This document shows positions 17,259 to 23,214 of a stretch of 23,650 nt of DNA, piece after piece. A model generated the notes under the pieces. The model saw only the letters and a list, made by a program, of their open reading frames with translations, was not told the DNA's origin and ran no database searches. The number at the start of each line of letters is the position of its first letter. Position 1 is the stretch's first letter. Source of the DNA: a virus; IMG/VR virus record IMGVR_UViG_3300006916_000392, positions 1-23,650 of that record; one strand, given 5' to 3'. The translations under genes and the position numbers were made by a program.

Positions 17259-17481
17259 ATACGAAGTGTTTGTGCTCAATGATGATACTCATTCGTTTGG
17301 CGAAGTAATCAGTGCGTTAATGGAGGTTTGCGGTCAAAACAGATTTCAAGCCGAACAATGTGCTGTGATTACACATAATACGGGCCAATGCTCCGTGTTT
17401 ATCGACAAACATGACATTAGTATGGAGATTTACGAAGACCTTGTAAAAACCGGGTTAAACTGCAAAATACAAAAACAGTAA
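17227..17481 (+). CDS. clpS: ClpS-like N-degron adaptor
   Basis: The 84 residues match the ClpS core along their whole length. ClpS delivers proteins with N-degrons (Leu, Phe, Tyr, Trp) to the ClpAP/ClpCP protease. The N-degron pocket residues are visible: N18-D19-D20 in VLNDDTHSF and H50 in AVITHNTGQCSVF. The phrasing LMEVCGQNRFQAEQCA and DLVKTGLNCKI is closer to Bacteroidota ClpS (IEVCxHxxxQAEQC, LxxRGLSAxI) than to the E. coli protein, which hints at capture from a Bacteroidota host. The pocket looks intact, so it may redirect the host Clp protease. Alternatively it could act as a decoy that blocks host ClpS. It shares one base with the next gene (TAATG). Confidence 0.85.
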   Translation: MSKKKSTKRGKYEVFVLNDDTHSFGEVISALMEVCGQNRFQAEQCAVITHNTGQCSVFIDKHDISMEIYEDLVKTGLNCKIQKQ

Positions 17482-17657
17482 TGCGAATACTATATTACAA
17501 TATCCGTACGGCCTTTGCCCATGCTAGATATCATCGCTATCTGAGAAAAATGACATATTACAGAGAACGTAAAGACTTAGTAAAATTTAAACAAGCTGTG
17601 CATCAGGCAGAAGATGCTTGGCGCAAAGTAGTATATTTCACACAAAAATTAAAATAA
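17481..17657 (+). CDS. Small basic protein, 58 residues
   Basis: The ATG shares its A with the ClpS-like gene's TAA, giving a tight TAATG coupling. The product starts MRILYYNIRTAFAHARYHRY and is rich in Arg, Lys, Tyr and His with one likely long helix. I do not recognise a family. A nucleic-acid- or protein-binding role is possible. The coupling and absence of another frame in the gap support it. Confidence 0.68.
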   Translation: MRILYYNIRTAFAHARYHRYLRKMTYYRERKDLVKFKQAVHQAEDAWRKVVYFTQKLK

Positions 17658-17664
17658 ACAAGTT

Positions 17665-18051
17665 ATGGGTAAAAAAGCAGCACATACCGGAATGTCTCCG
17701 AAAGATATTTCTGTGAATGCAATGGATAAATTTATTTCCAGAAATGATCGTAAGCGAGAAATCGAATTTCAACGATTAGGACGTTACAAACATGAGTCTC
17801 AGGCAATTGACCTGTGGCCGATGCAAGATCAAATTGATTATTATGAAAAGAATGCAGACCGACTTCGCTTTCAAAGAACTTATCCTAGCTATTCAGTGTG
17901 GAGACAAGCAGTTCTAGACAAGTCCGGAGTGTATCCTTCTACATTCATAACATTCACTGCACCACACCGTGAAATGATGCGAAACATGTATGCCGCACAA
18001 ACATCGATAGCAGAAGCAGTTGATCGTTTAAGAACCTTGGGAGTGTACTAA
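17665..18051 (+). CDS. Unknown protein, 128 residues
   Basis: The protein is basic at the N-terminus (MGKKAAHTGMSPKDI, then ISRNDRKREIEFQRLGRYKHE) and helical towards the end (EMMRNMYAAQTSIAEAVDRL). No motif is recognised. It starts 7 bases after the previous stop and ends 1 base before the HNH gene, so it is in the same unit as the ClpS-like gene. Confidence 0.7.
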   Translation: MGKKAAHTGMSPKDISVNAMDKFISRNDRKREIEFQRLGRYKHESQAIDLWPMQDQIDYYEKNADRLRFQRTYPSYSVWRQAVLDKSGVYPSTFITFTAPHREMMRNMYAAQTSIAEAVDRLRTLGVY

Positions 18052-18052
18052 T

Positions 18053-18619
18053 ATGGATATGGCAGAAAAAGAAAAGAAGTACAAGTATGTGTACGGACGG
18101 GGACGCAGTGCTCTTAATATAGGAGAGTCTGAAATACGTTATGCAATGGAGAATACCAAGTCCAATGCAGAAGCAGCCCGGTTCATGAAAGTGTCTTTTA
18201 CTACTTATAAAAAGTATGCCAAAATGTATACGGATCCAGCAACAGGAAAGACTCTGTATGATATGCATACCAACCAAGAAGGATATGGAATCACAAAAAA
18301 TGTCTCTAGAGCTAAAGCTGGAAAGTATTCTATAGAAAAGATACTGTCAGGCGAGCATCCAAATTATCCAACATGGAAACTCAGAAATCGATTGTTAGCA
18401 TTAGGCATATTAACAGAAGAATGTAGTAGTTGCGGATATGCAGAACGCAGAATAACAGATGACACTGTGCCTTTGCTACTGGATCATGTTGACGGAGACA
18501 CAACCAATCACCGCATAGAAAACATACAGCTGTTGTGTTTAAATTGTTACTATCAACAAACCGGCAATCCTTACAACCAAAACAAAGAGCAGTATTGGAA
18601 CTATAATCTGCTAGACTGA
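18053..18619 (+). CDS. HNH-type endonuclease-like protein with N-terminal helix-turn-helix-like region
   Basis: The 188-residue protein ends in a zinc-ribbon HNH module: C124-x2-C127 (ECSSCGY), then LLLDHVDGDTTNHRIENIQLL with the His (about 145) and Asn/His of the beta-beta-alpha-metal fold, then C162-x2-C165 (CLNC). The N-terminal part has a NAEAARFMKVSFTTYKKYAKMY stretch that looks like a DNA-binding helix-turn-helix. This layout is common in free-standing phage HNH homing endonucleases. There is no intron sign in this window, so the target is unknown. A second in-frame ATG lies at 18059. It is followed after 8 bases by the tandem repeat at 18628. Confidence 0.8.
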   Translation: MDMAEKEKKYKYVYGRGRSALNIGESEIRYAMENTKSNAEAARFMKVSFTTYKKYAKMYTDPATGKTLYDMHTNQEGYGITKNVSRAKAGKYSIEKILSGEHPNYPTWKLRNRLLALGILTEECSSCGYAERRITDDTVPLLLDHVDGDTTNHRIENIQLLCLNCYYQQTGNPYNQNKEQYWNYNLLD

Positions 18620-18625
18620 TATATT
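18595..18625 (+). promoter_or_regulatory. Weak promoter candidate before the tandem start repeat
   Basis: TTGGAA (18595-18600) and TATATT (18620-18625) are 19 bases apart, two more than in the other promoters, so this is uncertain. Transcription would start just before the first repeated ATG (18635). Confidence 0.3.
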
Positions 18626-18627
18626 TA

Positions 18628-18708
18628 TTAATATATGAAACTACGAGATATACTTTAATATATGAAACTACGAGATATACTTTAATATATGAAACTACGA
18701 GATATACT
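18628..18708 (+). repeat. Perfect 3 x 27-base tandem repeat spanning the gene start
   Basis: Three identical head-to-tail copies at 18628-18654, 18655-18681 and 18682-18708. Each contains an ATG followed by codons for MKLRDI. Copies 1 and 2 give seven-codon ORFs (18635-18658 and 18662-18685) that end in TAA; only the third ATG (18689) opens the long gene. The unit is a multiple of three, so all three starts are in one frame. Confidence 0.95.
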
Positions 18709-20353
18709 ACTAGAACAATCAAATAAATTTGATGCAAAGGCAGTAGCAGATAAAATCTACAATGCCAAAGGCTATGTTTACGATAATGAACAAGAAGCCA
18801 TTAACGCCGTGAAGTCGATAAAAGATATAAATCAATTGGAACAGGTTGAAGACAAGTTTATAGAACTATCAGAAGGTCGTACCATATCCGAATATCTTAT
18901 AAGCTTCTTAGATAATTTTAAACAAAATTTCACAGTATTAAACCATTTATATTCAATATCAAAAAACAATCGTATTGCATTAGAATCTCTGGTATATCCA
19001 TATGCAGCAGAGTTAATATATGAATATAAAAGAGATATAGCCCGGGTTGGATCTGATATTCAAAAGAAACAAGGACAAACTAATACGGTTGGTTTGAAAG
19101 ATGCCGGACTTTTATTCGACTGGTTTAAACCGTATTTAGGTGAAGCTAACTTTAAAAAGTGGGTTCCGATAGTTCAAGATCCGCAGTATATTGATAATCC
19201 ATTTAATGCGTATCAAGCTGAAGAACAATTTAAATATGGAAAAACTAAAGCAGTATCATCTAGTACAATTTTAGTTGGTCAATTAATTGTTGGAATAATT
19301 GCAACGGTTGCATCGGGCGGGTTAGCAGCACCAGCAGTAGTCGGATGGCTTGCATTAGGAACTGCTACTGGAATGGGGCTATACGATGCAGCACAAGAAT
19401 ATAATCTAGGAAACAAGCAGACAGCTGGAATCATGGCAGCAATCGAAGTATTGCCATTAGTATCAAAAATACCTGGAGTTAAACAAGCAGTTAGAACGGT
19501 TGGTAAAAGTTTGGCCACGAAGTTAGCTGCAGGTTCGAAATATCTTACTAGCCAAGAACGATTTTTAGCAAATCAGCTAGCAAAATATGAAGAAGCAATC
19601 CAAGCTGAGTTAAAAGAATTAGAAAAAACTGTTAAAAATCAAGGCGATTTGCCTTCATCGATGGAGGTGCCTTCATCAGTTAAGACTGGTAAGGAGGATA
19701 TCCCGTTGCAAAAAATCTATGGTACTGGATCTGGCGTAAAAATAGGAACATACGGCAAGACGGCAGTTGGTAACCCTCAAGCTGTATTCGGGATAATAAA
19801 TGATTCTGGCCTAAGCAAATATATCGGATATTATGCTGTAAAAGACGGAGCAGAGACAATATATAAATTAACTACGAAAATGGAATGGGAAGGAGAAGGA
19901 TTTAAACGAGTATTAACTGCGATTTCTAAAATTCTTCCCGATCACATTTTATTTGAAAAAACGAGTATATCTACAGATGCAATTAAATGGTGGCACAGTC
20001 AGATAAAAAATGGATATAAACCAACAAGCAAAACATTTGAAGTGCCATTAAATAACGCCGGCGTAAAGTTAAAAGTAACTAAACCAACCAATTTTGCAGA
20101 TGCGTTACTTAGTAAAGAAGAAGCTGAGTTAGCAATCGAAACAATTGAGAAACAGGACTGGTTTAAACGGATTCCTGGTGCTAAATTAACTATCGGCCCG
20201 CAGGAGACATCTGTGCGCTCGGCTTATCCTGTTTTTAAAATTGAGGTTACATTGCCAGAATTACAGTCGACTACTAAATCATTAAATAACTTAGGCATAG
20301 CACGTTCAATGATAGCACCAGCCGTTGCTGACAAATTAAATTCAAAAGAATAA
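18689..20353 (+). CDS. Large protein with capsid-targeting-like leader and central hydrophobic region
   Basis: The 554-residue protein starts MKLRDILLE, a 9-residue leader ending in L-L-E, matching the prohead-protease pattern. Residues about 190-270 are hydrophobic and glycine/alanine-rich (QLIVGIIATVASGG, VVGWLALGTATGMGLYDAA, GIMAAIEVLPLVSKIPG), like a membrane-inserting hairpin. The layout is similar to that in the product of 3424-5478. A coiled, charged stretch follows (about 285-320), then a C-terminal mixed region ending near LNSKE. No enzymatic motif is recognised. An injected pore or ejection protein is a fair inference. The start at 18689 is the third copy of a tandem repeat and the only one leading into the full frame. 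Confidence 0.78.
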   Translation: MKLRDILLEQSNKFDAKAVADKIYNAKGYVYDNEQEAINAVKSIKDINQLEQVEDKFIELSEGRTISEYLISFLDNFKQNFTVLNHLYSISKNNRIALESLVYPYAAELIYEYKRDIARVGSDIQKKQGQTNTVGLKDAGLLFDWFKPYLGEANFKKWVPIVQDPQYIDNPFNAYQAEEQFKYGKTKAVSSSTILVGQLIVGIIATVASGGLAAPAVVGWLALGTATGMGLYDAAQEYNLGNKQTAGIMAAIEVLPLVSKIPGVKQAVRTVGKSLATKLAAGSKYLTSQERFLANQLAKYEEAIQAELKELEKTVKNQGDLPSSMEVPSSVKTGKEDIPLQKIYGTGSGVKIGTYGKTAVGNPQAVFGIINDSGLSKYIGYYAVKDGAETIYKLTTKMEWEGEGFKRVLTAISKILPDHILFEKTSISTDAIKWWHSQIKNGYKPTSKTFEVPLNNAGVKLKVTKPTNFADALLSKEEAELAIETIEKQDWFKRIPGAKLTIGPQETSVRSAYPVFKIEVTLPELQSTTKSLNNLGIARSMIAPAVADKLNSKE

Positions 20354-20357
20354 TTTT

Positions 20358-21104
20358 ATGATATCATTGAAACCACTCATACTAGAAGGTCGTTATGATG
20401 CAATGGTTACTCAACTATCTAAACGACTGCTACAAGTAGTAAAAGATAGTTACGCGGCAGTTTCAGATCCACAAGGCGAATTTGCAGGAGAAAAAATATA
20501 TTTCACTGCACAGGAAACAGTGCCTCCTATAGATGATGATAGTAGGTTTAGACACATATATTTTGAAGAAGTAGAAAATGAAACTATTCCATTAGAATTT
20601 TATCTGCAACTCAAAGTGCAGTGGATTCAAGATTATGATGATTTCCGTAAAGGTGGTGATGCATACAACGAAGTAACTCGTAACGGCGAAGAAGTTCCAT
20701 TAATCGAATTACGGTTTGAACTAGACCCAGCAGAATATCCTAAGATACTAAGCCACGTGGCCATGGAGATGCGAGACACACTTCGTCATGAAATAGAACA
20801 TTTAACACAGAGCGGATGGAATACTAAAGGCAACAAGTTTATGCCATCTGATTTAGCAACCAGAAAAAAGATACAATACGGTCAGTTACCAGCATTCAAA
20901 TACTTCACGCTTCCAAAAGAAGTAGATGCAAACATTCAAGGTTTATATTTTCAAGCCAAGAAACAAAGAACACCATTTAAAACTGTAGCAAATGATTATT
21001 TAGATTTATTTGTTCCGGATGTAATAACACCACAAGAAAAAGAAATGATATTGGATGTTTGGCGAGCAAGACTACCAGCATTATCAATAAGACAGGAACT
21101 ATAA
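20358..21104 (+). CDS. HExxH metallopeptidase-like protein with capsid-targeting-like leader
   Basis: The 248 residues start MISLKPLILE, a 10-residue leader ending in I-L-E, followed by Gly. A zincin-type motif, RHEIEHLTQSGW (H144, E145, H148), gives two zinc ligands and the catalytic Glu; the third ligand is not obvious. The region before it (ELRFELDPAEYPKILSHVAMEMRDTL) would be the edge strand and helix. After it, the protein is Lys- and Phe-rich with no clear domain. Leader plus HExxH suggests a protease carried in the capsid and released into the host, or a maturation enzyme. This is inference from motifs. It starts 4 bases after the previous stop. Confidence 0.75.
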   Translation: MISLKPLILEGRYDAMVTQLSKRLLQVVKDSYAAVSDPQGEFAGEKIYFTAQETVPPIDDDSRFRHIYFEEVENETIPLEFYLQLKVQWIQDYDDFRKGGDAYNEVTRNGEEVPLIELRFELDPAEYPKILSHVAMEMRDTLRHEIEHLTQSGWNTKGNKFMPSDLATRKKIQYGQLPAFKYFTLPKEVDANIQGLYFQAKKQRTPFKTVANDYLDLFVPDVITPQEKEMILDVWRARLPALSIRQEL

Positions 21105-21119
21105 TAAAGGAACACCAAG

Positions 21120-21758
21120 ATGCCATACACTTATAAAAAACAAGACAACAAGTATTGTGTATACAAAAAGGACTCTGGAGAAAAGGTTGGATGTACCGAT
21201 GGTACCAAGACAGCATTAAAGAAATATTTAGCAGCATTGCATATCAATGAAAAAATTAAGGGAGCTGATGGAAAGGCTTGTTGGGATGGATATCGATATG
21301 CAGGAACGGAGAATGGCAAAGATAAATGCGTAAAGGTGAAAACAAAAAAAGAAGCTAAACTACCAAAAACCGGGTTTTCACGTAAAGAAGACATGATTAT
21401 GTACGAAGAAGGCGAAATGTGTGACAAATGTGCAGCTGACCTATTAAGAGACATACAAGAAGGCATGTACGCCGACACAATAACAGAAGCAGAATACAGA
21501 GGACGCAAAGTTAAATTGAACAAGCCGATGCGTGGTGATGTTAAAAAGTTCAAAGTGTATGTGAAAGATCCTAAAACAGGAAATATTAAAAAGGTAAACT
21601 TTGGACATGGAGGTACCAGTGCCAAAAAAGCCGGACAGAAAACTATGCGTATTCGAAAAAATAATCCTAAAGCTCGTAAGTCATTCAGAGCACGTCATAA
21701 CTGTGATAACCCAGGACCAAAGACCAAAGCCAGATATTGGTCGTGCCGCAAATGGTAG
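21120..21758 (+). CDS. Basic Cys-containing phage protein with internal prohead-protease-like site
   Basis: The 212-residue protein has an N-terminal part (1-85) with Cys pairs and GCTDGTKTALKKYLAALHINE, a linker with MCDKCAADLL, then ADTITEAEYRGRKV. The last 85 residues are very basic (KVYVKDPKTGNIKKVNFG, KSFRARHNCDNPGPKTKARYWSCRKW). I recall this C-terminal block from unassigned proteins of environmental myoviruses; it may bind nucleic acid. The I-T-E followed by Ala just before the basic block fits the (I/L)xE cleavage rule, so the basic part may be released in the capsid. AAAGGA lies 8 bases before the ATG, a good Shine-Dalgarno site. Confidence 0.78.
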   Translation: MPYTYKKQDNKYCVYKKDSGEKVGCTDGTKTALKKYLAALHINEKIKGADGKACWDGYRYAGTENGKDKCVKVKTKKEAKLPKTGFSRKEDMIMYEEGEMCDKCAADLLRDIQEGMYADTITEAEYRGRKVKLNKPMRGDVKKFKVYVKDPKTGNIKKVNFGHGGTSAKKAGQKTMRIRKNNPKARKSFRARHNCDNPGPKTKARYWSCRKW

Positions 21759-21784
21759 GATATTTGAATTAATTTTCTTATATT
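21756..21784 (+). promoter_or_regulatory. Predicted promoter, leaderless spacing
   Basis: TAGGAT (21756-21761), a 17-base spacer, then TATATT (21779-21784). The ATG at 21791 is 6 bases after the -10. The -35 overlaps the stop of the previous gene. Confidence 0.55.
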
Positions 21785-21790
21785 CATATC

Positions 21791-21916
21791 ATGAAACAAA
21801 TACAAGTTACCCAGCAAGAAATTTATGATGCAATGCGACCCAACGTGGAACGCAACAAGAAAAAGTATACCCGTAAGAAAAAACATAAAAAATCTGAAAA
21901 TAATTTGGATTCGTAA
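21791..21916 (+). CDS. 41-residue basic protein
   Basis: This very short gene has its own promoter-like element ending 6 bases before its ATG. The product starts MKQIQVTQQEIYDAMRPNVE and continues into a Lys/Arg-rich end (RNKKKYTRKKKHKK), with a small acidic tail. It is probably nucleic-acid-binding. No family is recognised. The separate promoter and clean start argue that it is real. Confidence 0.65.
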   Translation: MKQIQVTQQEIYDAMRPNVERNKKKYTRKKKHKKSENNLDS

Positions 21917-21933
21917 CTTATTATTCTTATATT
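21905..21933 (+). promoter_or_regulatory. Predicted promoter of the AAA+ gene
   Basis: TTGGAT (21905-21910), a 17-base spacer, then TATATT (21928-21933). The sequence around and after the -10 is identical for 24 bases to that of the promoter at 23166, and both contain ATG-TAA (here 21938-21943) at the expected +1. The real start of the gene is 21961. Confidence 0.7.
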
Positions 21934-21960
21934 ATATATGTAATAAAAAATTAATGAGTT

Positions 21961-23100
21961 ATGAAAGAAGTAATTGGATTACCAAAATTAGTAAACGGAG
22001 TTTACACTGTAACAGATGCAACAACTGCAGAAGATATCACGCATATGTTTCGTGATGACATGATTAAATTAGCAGTAGAAAACAGTCAAATTTTAAAATT
22101 TAATCCGGAAACGGGTCGCGGAAAACGAGTAGACAATGACTCAGTGGCAAATGACCTAATCACAGAAACAAGACAATCAACAGTTGATATGACAGATCCA
22201 GTATTGCAATTTATTAATAATGCAGCAAGCATTAAGCCAGACACATTGGAGATGTCTGACATCAAATGGAAGTATTTAATTAGATCGGTAGTTCGAGGAA
22301 AGAACATCATGATGTGTGGTCCCGCAGGCTGCGGTAAGACAATGGCAGCGCAAGCATTGCCAGAAGCAACCGATAGACCATTCTTTTATTTTAACCTTGG
22401 AGCTACGCAAGATCCTAGATCCACTCTGATTGGTAACACTCATTTCAAAGATGGAGCAACGGTGTTTGACAAATCATCATTTGTTAAGGCAATTGAAACT
22501 GAGAATGCTGTGATATTGCTTGATGAGTTATCCAGAGCACATCCAGAAGCATGGAACATCTTGATGACAGTGCTAGATGAAAAACAGCGTTACCTGAGAT
22601 TAGATGAAGATGTTGATTCTCCGGTAATCCAAGTAGCATCTGGTGTATCATTCATAGCAACTGCCAATATCGGTACCGAGTACACATCCACCAGAACATT
22701 GGACCGTGCCTTGATGGATCGTTTCGAAATTATTGAAGTAGATATTCTGAACAAAGAACGTGAAGCTGCACTATTGGCCAAGAAGTTCCCGAAGTTAGGA
22801 TCTGAACAAATTGCCTCGGTTGCAGATATTGCTGGCATCTCCCGACATGAATGGAGAGAAGAAGAAGGCAAACTAAGCACAATGATGTCTACCAGGATGT
22901 CGGTACGAGTGTGTGAATTGCTTGAAGATGGTTTCACACTAGAAGAAGCCGCACAGGTAGCAATCTTTCCTTTCTTTGATGCAAACGGAGGAGTAGACTC
23001 AGAAAGAACATTCATCAAGCAAGTAGTTCAAAAGCATTTGGCTACTGCCGAGCAAGACATATTCAACACGCAAGGTGTCGACAAGGAATTGTCTCTATAA
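21961..23100 (+). CDS. MoxR/CbbQ-type AAA+ ATPase
   Basis: The 379-residue protein has an N-terminal extension of about 105 residues, then an AAA+ core. Walker A is GPAGCGKTM (about 120-128), Walker B is ILLDELSRAHPEAW (D188, E189), sensor 1 is FIATANIG (N236), and DRALMDRFEIIE carries the arginine finger. The GNTHFKDGATVFDKSSFVKAI hairpin before Walker B is typical of the MoxR group, which remodels or activates partner complexes, usually with a VWA-domain protein. The next gene, also under a matching promoter, starts a plausible partner. Co-regulation is supported by the shared 24-base promoter core. Its role in this phage is unknown. Confidence 0.9.
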   Translation: MKEVIGLPKLVNGVYTVTDATTAEDITHMFRDDMIKLAVENSQILKFNPETGRGKRVDNDSVANDLITETRQSTVDMTDPVLQFINNAASIKPDTLEMSDIKWKYLIRSVVRGKNIMMCGPAGCGKTMAAQALPEATDRPFFYFNLGATQDPRSTLIGNTHFKDGATVFDKSSFVKAIETENAVILLDELSRAHPEAWNILMTVLDEKQRYLRLDEDVDSPVIQVASGVSFIATANIGTEYTSTRTLDRALMDRFEIIEVDILNKEREAALLAKKFPKLGSEQIASVADIAGISRHEWREEEGKLSTMMSTRMSVRVCELLEDGFTLEEAAQVAIFPFFDANGGVDSERTFIKQVVQKHLATAEQDIFNTQGVDKELSL

Positions 23101-23119
23101 CAATTTTTCATAGCTCAGG

Positions 23120-23156
23120 AAGAAGTTGGCAGGTGAAATAAACTGCCTTCTTTTTC
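23120..23156 (+). terminator. Rho-independent terminator after the AAA+ gene
   Basis: The stem AAGAAG-(TT bulge)-GGCAG pairs with CTGCC-TTCTT across a 10-base loop, and is followed by a T-run (TTTCT). It lies 20 bases after the stop codon and before the next promoter. Confidence 0.75.
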
Positions 23157-23165
23157 TATATCTGG

Positions 23166-23194
23166 TTGGATATTAACAAAATTATTCTTATATT
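23166..23194 (+). promoter_or_regulatory. Predicted promoter of the HExxH partner gene
   Basis: TTGGAT (23166-23171), a 17-base spacer, then TATATT (23189-23194). An ATG-TAA minimal ORF (23199-23204) sits at the expected transcription start, as in the AAA+ promoter. The real ATG is at 23215. Confidence 0.7.
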
Positions 23195-23214
23195 ATATAT
23201 GTAAATTAGAAGTT

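Noticed and set aside
18053-18619. Group I intron or intein around the HNH gene
   Set aside because: No interrupted gene flanks it and no splice-like structure was seen, so it is treated as free-standing.
21131-21625. 164-residue reverse-strand ORF
   Set aside because: It is antisense to the well-supported basic Cys-containing gene, matches no family, and no other gene in the window is on the - strand.
22590-23018. 142-residue reverse-strand ORF
   Set aside because: It is antisense to the AAA+ gene; the translation is Ser-rich and without motifs.
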